A stretch of 64,000 bases of DNA from Tillandsia leiboldiana (GCA_029204045.2 CM055076.1:13937902-14001901); one strand, 5' to 3'; positions 44,926 to 57,388 are shown, counted from the first letter of the stretch. Notes: generated by a model not told the origin, from the sequence alone. Made by a program: numbers and translations.

Positions 44926-47900
44926 TTAAGACAAGATAAATATAATTGTGGAAGTCATACGCCGGCGTCCTTGTTGCACTCTTTCTGCATTTTGTGGACA
45001 AGTGCTCCTATAATAGCCTGCCTGCTTACAAATGGAGCATTTTCCTCGTCGGCCACCCCCCTCGTCCATTATATTACGAATACGTGTAGATCGTGGACTA
45101 CCTTTCTTCCTTCGTATACGAGGCGGTACAATCGGGGGACCTTGGGGTCGTGGCCAATGCCATCTATCAGGAACATGATGAAAATGTGGTGCGTACGCCG
45201 CACGATAGCAGTCTGTACTATACCAGGGTGAACAAAAATTCTGGTAGGCTAATCTCATATGTGATCTACTACAAACTGCTAAGACATGCGAGCAAGGTAT
45301 TCCTGTTAGATAAAATTCACCACATGAACATTCTACATTTGTTCCATTCACGATCACTTTATAGGAGAAATCTCCAGTATTGACTTCAAATTCTGTGAGT
45401 CCAAATTGTTCAACATGATGTCCCCGTGCCGTATCTATATTTTCAGTAATCATACTTTTGACTTTAGGGACAAAATCGTCCGTCATACTTTCATCATGAG
45501 CACGGCGCTCGAAAAAATACTTATTAAGCTTAAAAAAGTAGCCGCAACAAAAGCCGTGATATGCAAACCACGACTGTCCTTAAGTACCCCATTTAACGAT
45601 TCAGAAAGATTCGTAGTCATCAATCCAAACAGGCGGCCTCCATCAAATGTTCTTGCCCAGTACTCTTTATATCTGTCAAGATCATGGACCCACTGCCAAG
45701 CATCGTGATCCAACACATCTAATTCTTCCTTCAGCTGATTATATGCCGTCGGTGTTGCAGCAATTCCGATCTGCCAGAATTTATCTAACAAAATGTCGTT
45801 CTTGAAGCGCTTATTCATATTTGCTTTCATATGTCGAAGACACCAACGATGCGAGTGACCCTGTGCTGGAGGATAGATAGTAGCCACTATTTCCCTCAAT
45901 CCAGGAAATCGATCAGATATAAAACAAATGGCTCTATCACGGGTAACATACTGACGCAAGTTATGTAAAAACCATCGCCAACTCCCGGTATTCTCTCCCT
46001 CACAAATTGCAAATGCCAAAGGATATAATCCATCATTTGCATCTGCAGCCGTCGCTATCAAAGCATGACCTTCATATTTGCCGTACATATGTGTGGCATC
46101 AATACTCACCACCGGCCGACAATGTGCGAATCCATGAATCGAAGGTCCAAATGATAAAAAAAACATGACCAAAGCGAAAAATGCCATCAGCGGGCCACCT
46201 ATGATCCAGACGCCATAAAGTACCATGATTAGAATTCTTTACCATAGTAAGGTAACGAGGCAAGTCTATGTATGATTGCTCCCAGCTCACGTAAATAATT
46301 TGTAATGCTTTACTCTTTGATTGCCAAGCCTTCCAATATGTTATGTCAACATGGTAAGTTGATCGCACCGTATCTTGAATTTCTTTTGGCGTCATATTAA
46401 GTCTAACCTTTAATGTCGGAAGAATCAATTGACATATAAGGGTCGAATTACAATTACGGTGCGCCGCGTTCAGCATTGGAATTACACATGTGTGTGGACC
46501 AGCATATGTTTTTACCCTAAAGTATGTCGTATCTTTAGGTACTGAAGCATGTAATCTCCATGCAAGATATCTACCAAGCATTTGACAGTGTAAGTCGTTT
46601 TTGTAGATTTCAATACTTTCATTCGTACATTATGCTCAATATGCCACCGGTCTAGAGCATCCAATAAAGATGCCTTATCTTGAAAGACACGTCTAGCCCA
46701 ACTCTCGTCGATGCTAGGGAGACCACTATTGATTTGTCGAATATGAAGATCTGTAGGATCTACAGCATACTGATTTATCCAATTAGTATCTGAAAGAAAA
46801 CATTTCGGATGATCAATAAATTCATTTTCCTCGTCAGGATTGTCTACGTAATCATTGCTTATTTGTGGGTTGTCCATTTCACTGTAAATTGCATTTGCAA
46901 GATCATTTAACCCTCCATCATGATTATCATCTATATCTGGAAATGAAACATCCAGTTCGTCATCCTCACTACTATTCTGATCATCATTGATTGGTGAATC
47001 CTCATGATTAATATCACTATCACCACCCCCGTCAACATTACAATCTCCTTCGTCGATATTATCACCTCCTTCCTCAACATTAGTATCAAATTCATTAATA
47101 GCAGTTGGATTCCAATGTTCATAGGAATTAGATAACCTGCAAATTTGGTAAAACTAAAATTCCAACATTGCCATTAATTTAAAACTTAACATTTAATTTG
47201 ATTTGTACTTACCCCCAATCATAAGGTTCTAGTTGTAAATGAGACATCCTTGGTTCTAGACGGGAGGTCGTGTATTGTCCGCGTGATGTCGTGCAGTGTC
47301 CGCGTGAGGTCGTGGCTTGCGTGTGTGTGGTCGTAGGTGGCACACATGTGGTCGTTGGTGGCACACTACTAACCGAGCAAGGTACAACACTCTCAATAGG
47401 GTCATACTTACTTTCTCTGCAATATATACAATGATTAAGTCCATTTAAAGAAGATTATAAATTACCAAATTATTATATTAATTTTCTAACCTTGTCATTC
47501 TGACACCACCTTCGTGTGGAATATTTTGATTACCCATTACATTGGCGGAAGGACCCAAATCAATATAATTGTGGAGCATTCTCATGTAATAACCTTGTGG
47601 TTCAAAATTATCCGACGGATGTAGCTCTTTCTCAATGTATACCGTCACAACACCATGATGTTCACATAATCTAATCATTCCCTCCAATGATTCATCATCT
47701 ACTACTTCGTGAGCTAAATATTCACTACCGATCGTGAGGCAACGAATAGTAAATTTTAAACGAAATTGTTCTCTTGTACAATTTACTAAACGATACATTC
47801 TCGTCTCGAAACTAGTATATGTAGAATCAGAACGTATCGCGATTAACTTTTTTTGACCGCCGATATATTTTGGACCATTCTCATCGATAACTAACTGTCC

Positions 47901-47939
47901 ATCCCAATGAACACTTATGGGCATGCAACGATTAGTCAT
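44926..47939 (-). pseudogene. mudrA-like: MuDR-like transposase (mudrA)
   Basis: Exon 1 is 47491-47939 (ATG, MTNRCMPISVHWDGQLVID, PB1-like N-terminus), exon 2 is 47213-47416 and exon 3 is 44926-47136, with GT/AG at each junction. Domains in order: an acidic stretch; the Mutator DNA-binding domain (WARRVFQDKASLLDALDRW); the MULE transposase core; a SWIM zinc finger (CSCGEFYLTGIPCSHVLAVC); and a CCHC knuckle (CSICKQAGYYRSTC). DDE candidates are VVSIDATHMYGKYEG, CFISDRFPG and TNLSESLNG. It would bind the terminal repeats and excise the element in the nucleus. Three one-base shifts, at about 46560, 46155 (run of T) and 45525 (run of T), break exon 3. The last two lie in homopolymers and could be sequencing errors. 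Confidence 0.9.
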
Positions 47940-47989
47940 TTCAACTACAAAACAAAATTAACCACTTCAAAATACTAATTTTAACTTTA

Positions 47990-48289
47990 CAGTCGGAGAC
48001 CGACAGTGAAACCTCTCACTGTGAAATCTCGCGCGGACAGTGCTAAAAGCGACAGTGAAACCTCACTGTGAGATCTATCTCACAGTGAGAGAGTGAGGGA
48101 TATCTCACTGTGAGAGTTCTCTCACAGTAGCTCTCACTGTGAGAGAACTCTCACAGTGAGAGATCCCTCACTGTGAGAGCTACTGTGAGAGAACTCTCAC
48201 AGTGAGAGCACAGACACTCTCACTGTGAGTCTCTCACAGTGAGAGTGAGAGACTCTCACTGTGACAGTGAGAGGGAGAGAGGGAGAGAG
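47990..48289. repeat. Palindromic CTCTCACTGTGAGAG array, left part
   Basis: Dense alternating CACTGTGAGAG and CTCTCACAGTG units, each half able to pair with its neighbour. It lies 60 bp upstream of the mudrA ATG and continues after the LTR insertion at 55805-56020. Probably the mudrA upstream region. Confidence 0.85.
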
Positions 48290-49410
48290 TGTCACGCCCC
48301 GGGGTCGAAACTGCGACCCGGGCTCGCTAACAGATCCGCCGCCCATACGGTGAACCCCGTATAGACGAAGCGTCAAACCTGCAAAAGGAAGATGCTATAC
48401 TAAACAGATATCAGAGCTGGAAGTAAACTGCTATAAATAAAATAAATACAACTCCAAGACCTCACCACAAGTACAAAAGTCGCTCAACTCTGAAATAAAA
48501 GTACAACTCTATACCTCACTACAAGGTCTCTCAAACAAGTAACTCTCAAAATATAAAAAGGGTACCTCTACTCAAGGGACAACGATTGGTAGGGATCTAG
48601 CTCGCGACTCCCTTACCACGCTCTGAAGAAGCAACCGCTGGAGCAGCAGGAACAGGAGTAGAAGTCCCTGGGGAAAAGACACCACGACGGGTGTGAGAAC
48701 TACCTCCCACAGTAGTTCTCAGTGGGTGCCGCCAACAAGCCCGACGGTCTGCCCACTAAGTCTACTAGAGGCATAAAGTAACAAATGCGGTGCTGAAAGG
48801 AAAGAGCTGAAAAAAGAATAACTCTACAGCTACTATGCCTCTATCTAGATGCTCAAAAAGTGGAACAGATGGAAAACATGATGCATCTACTCAAACACAG
48901 TATCCTAAATCAACCAAATCATAGTGACTGCCACATAGGGTCCAGTCAAACCTGCGCCCACCTACTGCCGCACATCCACATGAGGACGGGTCTACCGTAG
49001 GGTATCTGTGACTGCCAAAACTGGCTCCGCCAGAGGGCACCTACTGCCGCACATCCACAAGAGGACGGGTCTACCGTAGGGTGTCCGTGGCTGCCAAAAC
49101 TGGCTCAGCCAGAGGGACTGCGTCGACAAGTCGCGATAGCAAGTAACATGCCCAACTCCGGAGTGGCACTCGAGGGGCGCAACCCCACCGAGCAAAGTAT
49201 CCGCGCATCTCTGTCGAGCTCAATATGGCTCATGCAGGCTATATTCCAAAACCACGATCAACAAGATCGACAATAACTGATATCCCATCTCAACTCACTG
49301 GCTAAAAATACTCACAGCCGGGACTACCGCCTACCCGACGGCTCCCAGCACAGAACACCAAACTCAGGTAGGACCAACACCATAAGGGTTCGAAAATCCC
49401 GATAGGTCGG

Positions 49411-52400
49411 TGTCACGCCCCGGCGTCGAAACTGCGACCCGGGCTCGCCAACAGATCCGCCGCCCATACGAGAAGCCCCGTATAGACGAAGCGACTAACC
49501 TGCAAAAGAGCATCTATACTATACAGATATCAGAGCTGAAAGTAACTGCTAGAAATAAAAACTATATACAACATAAGTCCACACCAAAAGTACATAAATC
49601 TCTCGAGCAGTAAAATAAATACAACTCTATACCTCACTACAAAGTTCGCTCAACATAAACTCTCAAAAGTAAGGGGGTACATCTACTCTCTGGACGACGA
49701 CTGGTAGGGATCTATCTCGCGACTCCCTTACCTCGATCTGAAGAAACAGCAACAGGAGCAGCAGGAACAGGAGTAGAAGTCCCTGTGGGAAAATACACCA
49801 CGACGGGTGTGAGAACTACGTCCCAAGTAGTTCTCAGTGGGTGCCGCCAACAAGCCCGACGGTCTGCCCACTAAGTCTACTAGAGGCATAAAGTAACAAT
49901 AATATAATACTGAAATGAAAGGGCTGGAAAAGTAACTCTACAGCTACTATGCCTCTATCTAGATGCTCAAGGAGTGGAACAGATAGAGACATGATGCATC
50001 TACTAACTCACACAGTACAGTCACTCAATCTACACTGACTGCCCCATAGGGTCCAGTCAAACCTGCGCCCACCTACTGCCGCACATCCTCAACCGGACGG
50101 GTCTACCGTAGGGTGTCCGTGACTGCCAAAACTGGACCAGCCAGAGGGACGGCGTCGACAAGTCGCGATACCACAGTGCAGACCACTCCGGACGTGGCAC
50201 TCGAGGGGAGCGACCCCAACGAGGACAAGGGTATCCGCGCACACTGTCGAGCTCAATATGGCTCATGCAGGCTAAAGTCCAAACCACGATCAACAAGATC
50301 GACTAACAACACCAACGCTCACTCACAGGCAAGACCGACACCATAAGGGTTCGGAAACCCGATAGACCGGTGCTAAGAACCCTATCAAACAAGAACAGAC
50401 TCTAGGCTCCGACTATCGAAGTTCCCGATCCCTTATAGTTCGGGAAAGCAATAATCACAGTACAACTCGCAGAAGACACCAACAGGGCCCGAAAGTCCCG
50501 GGAGACCTACACCGACAACCCTATCAAACAAGAACAGGTTCCAGGCTCGGCCCCCGTGGCTTTCGTCCCGACAGAGGAACGGCCCCTAGAACCCAGACCA
50601 CTCGAATCCTTTCGAGTGGGGAGTTTTACAGGAAAAAGGTGACATTTGTTATTGAAAACTAATTTGATCTGGAAGAAATCCATATTTAATGATTTTAGTT
50701 CTTTTTAGAAAAACAGTTAGAAAACAAGTGTTTTACCCAAACCCCGAAGGGCTGATGCCTTTGTCCAATCAAACAAGAACAGACTCCAGCGGCCCTTCGA
50801 TGCTTGGAAGAAAACATTGGTAGCCTAAAATCATGTGTATGTCGAAAAGGGTTCTGGGTTCTAGGTCCGGCTAACACTAGTAAACTACACCCACTAACAC
50901 AGTGGCAACAACCCCAACAGGGGAAAACAAGACCTCCCGGGATCACCGTTTACCCTAAACGGTTCCCGGTACAGACAAGCGATACACTACATCTACCAGA
51001 CTCCACTCTGCTCCCAAGCACGAGTGCAAACGCATCCCACACTAAAAAGAAGTCCCGACCGCTCGGCCCACTACCCGGGCGAGGATAACACTAAGTCCAG
51101 GAATGAAACATAAAGTGTGGATGTCTAAACATAAATAACCCTAGCCCAAGTGAGGGTTTTCTACTGGTCTGGTTACACATGCAACATATGACGGGGGTGC
51201 TAGGTCAGGTTCCAAGATAACAAATATTAACATGATAGAAGGAAGCAAGAGATCACAAGATCGACAGATAAAACAGGGAATAACAACTCCTACACTCTAG
51301 CATGCTACTCAAATCCAATCACTATCCTGCATGATTCTATATCAATAGAATTAGAGCACAGTCCATAGATCTTGAAAGCAAGCCACCCACCTGAAAACGC
51401 TAACTGTCCGGGGTCGCACAGCTGAGAAAACCAGGAAAAAAGCAACTCTAAGTCCAACAGGTCCAGTACAGTCCACAATCCCTCCTGGGTACAATAAAAG
51501 GCTACAGTTACACATAAGTTCCCAAAACTGCTCTTCCAACCACATACAATCTCAGTCCCAAAGATGCTTAAATTTCACCTGCTGATAATGCCTAGAAAAT
51601 TCCCAGAAAAATATCACAGCGATCCTCGCGTCGATATCTTCGAAACGGTACCTTGCACGCCCAAATCCGAGTTCCGAAGGTCAAGATACAAATTCGGCAA
51701 GGCAGTATACTCAAAAGATTACTGCACAAAAACTGTAGCACTGAATATAGGAAAAACGGGATTTTTACCTCCAAAAGAAACTCTGGAAAAATCCAAGAAA
51801 AATACGAGCTTGTTCCTTGTGATCAGTAGATGAAAAACTTGTATAAGCACGCCTCAATCCGACGCTCGTACGCAAAGATATGGCTAAAACACTCCAATGC
51901 TGTCCCTAAAACCAGACAGAAAAAGGGGGTCACAAGGCACCTCGGGATCCGTGCCAAAAACTCGGAATGGGAGAGCGCGATCAATACGAAAGATGAAGCC
52001 CTACCTCATAGGAGTCTGTCGGTGCAAGAATCACTGAAAAAGGACCTTGGGGTAGCCCAGGGGAGCTAAAACACTGCTGCTGAGCCGAAGAAGAACACAG
52101 GAAAGCAACGTTGCGCCGCGCCGTAAAATGGGGAACCTCGGGATGCGTGCTCCTAAAATCCTAGAACTTGGCAGGAAGATCAAGGATTAAGAGATGAACA
52201 AGTCTCCTTAAGGTGGCTCGGGCAGATGTTGCGCAGGCTGAGAGAAAAAAGCCAAAGAAGAGTGCTCGGGCAGGTATTTATAGTGCTGGAGGAACAATTG
52301 GAAAAATACCCAATAAGTCCGAAGTTTCGGGCGCCCGGAAATTTCCGGGCGCGCACAGTGCGGCCCGGCCCACCACTTTCGGGCGCGCACAGTGCGGCCC

Positions 52401-53196
52401 GGCCCACTTCGCGCCGTCGGACGGGATCTCCACTTCGTCCGACCCGCCTCGGAGCCCGCCACGTGTCGCCCGAACAGGCGACAGCCATGCAAGCCACCGC
52501 GGAGAGCGCCACGTGTCCCTGCCCGCGTCAACGCGGTAGGTGGCGCCCGCGAATCAGCGGGCGCCACGTGGCACCGCCCCACGTCGCCCGCGCCTGCCCC
52601 GCGTACGGCCACCTGCCCGCGGTACGGCGCTTGCCCCCGACACCTGCCTCGCGCGCTCGTGCGCCCGCCAACCGGGTGCTGCCACGTGGCGCACCCCCGG
52701 TCCACGCCTCCCCGCACGCACCCGCGGACCGAGCGCACCTGAGCCGCCCAATCAGGCGCTGCCACGTGGCGCGCCCCCGGTCCACGCGCCCTGCGGTGCA
52801 CCTCGGTCCAAACCCTAGCGCTCCGTGGACCCGGCCGCGTGCGCCGGCCAATCCGGGCCTGCCACGTGGCACCCCCGTCGGTCCACGGCTCCCCCATGCA
52901 CCAGAAAAGCTGTAAAACTTCCGGGAGTCCGTTTTTGGCCATCCGGACTCAGAATTTGGCAAACAAAAAGCCATTTCCAAGCGTTTTTCCGTGCTGAATC
53001 CATTACCGCCGTCTGTTTGGCCTAATTCTTTTTCAAAATTTCGGCAAACCCAGCCGAAGGCCAACACAGCTAATAAAACCTTACAGGGTCCATCGGTGGC
53101 ATCCCATTGATGCACCCTGGGCCAGATACACCAACACTAGGTGTTCTAACAGTGGATTCATCGGAAAAATGCTGCATGGGGTTCGGGGGTCCTACA
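49411..53196 (-). mobile_element. Inner 3.79-kb solo LTR of the same family
   Basis: It runs TGTCACGCCCCGGCG to GGGGGTCCTACA, with perfect GTCGG duplications at 49406-49410 and 53197-53201. It matches the outer copy segment by segment (for example CAAACAAGAACAG at 50388 and 53217, TATATCAATAG/TATATAAATAG near 51340 and 54145). Minus-strand TATA (CTATAAATA) at 52275-52283. No coding domain. Confidence 0.92.
52275..52885 (-). promoter_or_regulatory. U3 promoter of inner LTR: repeated G-box/CCAAT modules and TATA
   Basis: Perfect or near GCCACGTGGC boxes occur at about 52561, 52680, 52762 and 52861, plus CCACGTGTC at about 52459 and 52510. Most follow a CCAATC-type box by ~10 bases and precede GGTCCACG. 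The TATA box lies downstream on the minus strand. Modules repeat every ~85-115 bases. Confidence 0.6.
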
Positions 53197-54898
53197 GTCG
53201 GTGCCTAGAACCCTATCAAACAAGAACAGACTCCAGGCTCCGCCTATCGAAGTTCCCGACCCCCTTACAGTTCGGGAACACGACAACCTCTGTACAACAA
53301 GCGGAAGACACCATCCAGGGCCCGAAAGTCCCGGAAGACCAACACCTACAACCCTATCAAACAAGAACAGGTTCCAGGCTCGGCCCCCGAGGCTTTCGTC
53401 CCGACCAAGGAACGACCCCTAGAACCCAGATCACCCAAACTCTCTCGGGTGAGGAAGTTGTAATAAAAAGATGACAGTTATTACTGAAAATTATTTTAAT
53501 CTGAGAAACCCAATTTGATATATTTTAGTTCTTTTAAGAAAACTCGTTTAAATTAGTTTTATTTTCCAAACCCTGAAGGGCTATTGCCATCACCCAAATC
53601 AAACAAGAACAGGCTCTGGCGACCCCTCGAGATTTGGAAGAAAACCTTAGTTTGCAGAAATCGTATGTTTCTAAAAACAGCCTGGGTCCTAGGTCCTGCT
53701 GACACTGGTAAACAACTGCCACTAACACAGTGGTGACAAATAAAACATCTCGGGACCGCCGTTTACCCAAACGGCTCCCGCCACAGATGAATGATCAACT
53801 ACATCTACCAGACTCCACTCTGCTCCCAAGCACGAGTGTAAATGCATCCCACACTAAAAGAAATCCGACCACTCGGCCCACTACCCGGGCGAGTATAACA
53901 CTATGTCCAGGAAGAAAAGAAGTGTGGATGTCTAAAGCAGAATAAACCTAGCCCAAGTTGGAGTTTTCTACAGTCTGGCTGAACATGCTGCATATGACGG
54001 GGGTGCTAGGTCAAGTTCCAAGATAACAATAATTTTACAGATAATAGACAGCAAGGAGATGACAAGATCGTCCGATAGTACAAGAAATATTAACACACAA
54101 TTTCTAGCCTGCTAACCAGTCCAAACACTATCATGCATGATTCTATATAAATAGAATTAGTACGCAGTCCATAGATTTTGAAAGCAAAGCCACCCACCTG
54201 AACGTACCAACTATCCGGGGTCATACAGCTAAGAAAGCCCAGAAACAGCTATAACCCAAAGTCCACCAAGCCAACAACACGGTAGCAGTGCTCAAAACAT
54301 CCTAGGAACACAACACGTTCCAAAAATTACACTTAATTCCACTAAATTCCACATATTAAAAATCTGCAGTGAACAGTTCTCTTTCTGCGAAAATTTCACC
54401 TGTAAAACAGCCTCCAAAAATTTCTGTAAAAATACGACGACGATCCTCGTGAAGTGTAGATGTCGACAGAGTGCTGAAACATCGAATTCCGATGTCCAGA
54501 TGCAGAGATAAAAATCTGCGAAGAACTTGCTGTCCAGGAATCTCACCAGCAAAACAGGGGCTTAGTAAAGCCTCGAAAACTATGCCAACACCCCAAATCT
54601 AGACGAAACACTCAACACGAAAGTCGAAGATATACCTCTTATGAATCCAACGCCGCAAAAATCGTCCAAAAATACAGTCGGGGTAGCTCTGTAGACCTCT
54701 TAGACTGAAGTGCGACGGAAACAGGCCTCCAACTGAAAATCGTCGCACTGCGCTCCGATGCCGAAGTCATCGACGCCGCGGCTTCCAAAAATTCCGGGCC
54801 TCTGCCAGAAGATGCGCATCATGAAGATCTCCAACTTTGCTAAAGGGTCCAAGGGCAGGGGAGCTCGGGAAAGGGGGCAAAAAGCCCCAGCAAGCCAG

Positions 54899-55345
54899 CT
54901 ATTTATAGGCCCAGCCCGAAAATCTGCATTTTTGGACTTTTGGCCCAAAAATTCGGGCGCCTGGGGCATTCGGGCTGCAACAGTAACGGGCCCGGCCCGT
55001 TACTGTGCGCGCCCGAATTCCTCTCGGGCCGCCACGTGGCCCAGACGCGCTCCCCGCGCCCGGCGCACGTGCGCCCGCGAACCGCGCGACGCCGCGTGTC
55101 CCGACACACGGACGTGCGCGGCTGCGCCCGGCGAACCACGGGGCACCACGTGGCGCCCCCACGTCGTCCCCCCAACCGCTCTGCCGTACGGCCACCTGCT
55201 CCAGCCGCTGCGTGGACCGCGCGCACCAGGACCCGCCAACCACACATCGCCACGTGTCCACCCGGTCCACCGTGCACCCGCACCAAAAATCCGTGGACCG
55301 CGCCTGCTGCACCGGCCAACAGGAAGGCGCCACGTGGCCCGCGCC
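54899..55345 (-). promoter_or_regulatory. U3 promoter of outer LTR: G-box modules and TATA
   Basis: GCCACGTGG(C) boxes at about 55031, 55146 and 55330, and GCCACGTGTCC at about 55250. The TATA box CTATAAATAG is at 54899-54908 on the minus strand. Same layout as the inner copy. Confidence 0.6.
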
Positions 55346-55804
55346 TAGTGCACGCCTCCCGCGGTGGACCGTCCGGCCTCTCCTCGGCCCGCCGCCGCGC
55401 TCCGCCCCCGCCGCCGCCGCCGGCGCCTCTTCGGCCGCCGGAACAGTAACCCCACGCCTTGAAATCCGTATTTTCGTGTCCGGGCTCCGAAAAATACAAG
55501 TAAATAGTCCATTCCGCTCGTTTTCGCGCGCTGAATCCAAATCCGAGGTCCGTTCGGCCAAATTCCACTCCTAAAATTTTCCGAAAATTCCCAGAAAAGT
55601 AAACTTGATCCATTTTTCATGCCGGGTCTATTCCTTGGTTCCAATAAGCGCGCAAAAACCTCAATCACCCAATATGGACTTCCATATAAGCCAACAAGCT
55701 CTAATTTTACCAGAAATCCAATCTTGGGCCCGACACGCGCACACACACTCCCCGAAGCCACTAATCCATCAGTAAACCCTTAAGTGGGGATTCGGGTCCT
55801 CACA

Positions 55805-55894
55805 GAAAGAGACTCTCACAGTGAGACACTCTCACTGTGAGTCTCTCACAGTGAGAGGGTCACGGTGAGAGACTCTTACTATGACAGTGAGAGG

Positions 55895-55927
<33 letters not shown>

Positions 55928-56020
55928 GGAGAGAACTCTCTCACACTGTGAGAGAGAGAGGGAGAGAGAAAGGGAGGGAGGGAGGGAGAGGGGGGAAGGG
56001 AGAGGCTCACAGTGAGATAT
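55805..56020. repeat. Palindromic CACTGTGAGAG array, right part
   Basis: Continuation of 47990-48289, passing into a (GAGA)n and GGGAGGGA run. Together the two parts make ~500 bp. Confidence 0.8.
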
Positions 56021-56229
56021 AGAGAGCGAGAGAGACGGCGACGGCGACCGGAACCGCGGGCTTCGGCGACGGCGACAGCGGCTTCGTCAACAGCGACGGC
56101 GACAATGGGCGACGGCGACGACGAAAATGTGCTTCGGCACTGTGCTCCAGGAGAGGGATCAGCGGGCGGGAGAGGGAGATAGGTGGAGAGGGGAAAGTGA
56201 GGGCACTGTAGCCCGTGCGGGGTTTATAG

Positions 56230-56849
56230 CCAAGACGAAGGCGCTGAGCGGGTCAGCGCCTTCAGTCTAAATAAAGACGCTAAGCCACTCAGCGCTTTTA
56301 GTGTTTGGCACTAAAGGCGCTGCGCAGAACAACGTCTTTATTGTTTTAGAGCAAAGGTGCTGAGCAACTCAGCGCCTTTAGTGCAACACCTCACACGCAT
56401 ATATGCCATGAGGACTGCCAATTTTCAGGAAATTTTGCTAAGCGTCTAGCCGCACTGAAGGCGCTTAGTTGCTTGGCGCCTTTAGTGTTTTACCCTAAAG
56501 GCGCTGAGTGCAACACCTCATGCGCATATATGCCATGAGGACTGCCAATTTTCAGGAAATTTTGCTAAGTGTCAAGCCGCACTGAAGGCGCTGAGCAACT
56601 CAGCGTCTTCACAGAATTTTTGTGAAGGCGCTGAGTTGCTCAGCGCCTTTAGTGTTTTACCTTAAAGGCGATGTCTGAATCAGCGCCTTCACAGAAATTT
56701 TGTGAAGGCGCTGAGTCGCTCAACGCCTTCAAGGTGGCAGGCCACATGGCGCCCGCGTGGCGGAGGCAGGGTTAGTTTTACAAAAAAAAATTACATAGGG
56801 TTATTTGGCAAATTTTAATATTTGGGAGGGTTATTTTAAAAAAAATCTC
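56230..56849. repeat. MULE right terminal inverted repeat and hairpin array
   Basis: About fourteen GGCGCTGAG/CTCAGCGCC units as facing pairs. Within it a ~120-bp segment is duplicated (ATATGCCATGAGGACTGCC at about 56400 and 56528). Ends with the inverted counterpart of the left tip. Confidence 0.88.
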
Positions 56850-56935
56850 CCCTGAAACACCTCAACCCAGCGAGGAGGCGTGAGGAGACGCCACGTCGGA
56901 CAGACTCAGGATTCATGTATTGTTATTATTATTAT

Positions 56936-57341
56936 TACACTATACCCGCGCGATGCAGCGGGTAAATTTTATTAAAATATTTTTTTATAATATTTTTTAA
57001 ATCATATATGATAGTTAGAAAAAATAAGTATTAAATATGTAAACTCATCAAAACTATTTAATATAGAAAATTTTGTTGAGAATAAAAAAACATGATTAAA
57101 TCTAAATGATATGTAATCAACATGAAAAATACAAAAAGAGAAAAAAAAAATACTATTACCTGTGTTTACAATAAAGATTTCGTGCAAATAAATTTTTTTA
57201 TCAATTTTTTGAAGGATGAATTAAGTTATATGAAGAAATTAATGAGGAGAGATGAAGAATGTATATAATGGGGTGTATGTTTTTAATAAAAAAAAATGAT
57301 AATACGTGATAAAAATAAGAGAAATCATATATAGGTATAGA
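56936..57341 (-). mobile_element. Helitron-like non-autonomous element, short copy
   Basis: The minus-strand start TCTATACCTATATATG and the 3' hairpin CCCGC...GCGGG (56945-56962) match the longer copy at 57684-58457. The terminal CTAG is not preserved. (ATT)n lies on both sides, suggesting insertion into a microsatellite. Confidence 0.6.
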
Positions 57342-57343
57342 AG

Positions 57344-57346
<3 letters not shown>

Positions 57347-57388
<42 letters not shown>
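57347..57388. repeat. (ATT)n microsatellite
   Basis: About 14 ATT units. A shorter run lies at 56919-56938, on the other side of the Helitron-like element. Confidence 0.95.

Larger units (their letters stand above)
48290..55804 (-). mobile_element. Outer ~3.7-kb solo LTR interrupted by another
   Basis: Parts 48290-49410 and 53202-55804 join to a 3724-bp LTR beginning TGTCACGCCCCGGGG and ending GGTCCTCACA (plus-strand view). Flanks are GAGAG and GAAAG, a 4/5 target duplication inside the palindromic array. A minus-strand TATA box (CTATAAATAG, 54899-54908) preceded by a GC-rich CACGTG block shows that sense is minus. No protein domain, so a solo LTR. The U3 at 54910-55804 is GC-rich and generates spurious long ORFs on both strands. 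Confidence 0.85.
40407..56849 (-). mobile_element. 16.4-kb MuDR-type MULE carrying mudrA and PMD genes
   Basis: Ends are GGGATTTTTTTTT...AAAATAACCCTCCCAA on the left and its inverted match on the right (56820-56849). They are flanked by perfect 9-bp duplications CCCTGAAAC at 40398-40406 and 56850-56858, as expected for Mutator. Subterminal arrays of GGCGCTGAG hairpins fill both ends. Inside, on the minus strand, lie a transposase gene (44926-47939) and a plant mobile domain gene (41103-44872). Later insertions are a solo copia LTR (43062-44432) and two nested long solo LTRs (48290-55804). Without them the element would be ~7.5 kb. Frameshifts and a stop in both genes suggest it is no longer autonomous. 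Confidence 0.92.

Noticed and set aside
52208..53115. Long overlapping ORFs on both strands in the inner LTR
   Set aside because: They result from a GC-rich U3 with repeated G-box modules; the same happens at 54899-55613 and 29362-29945.
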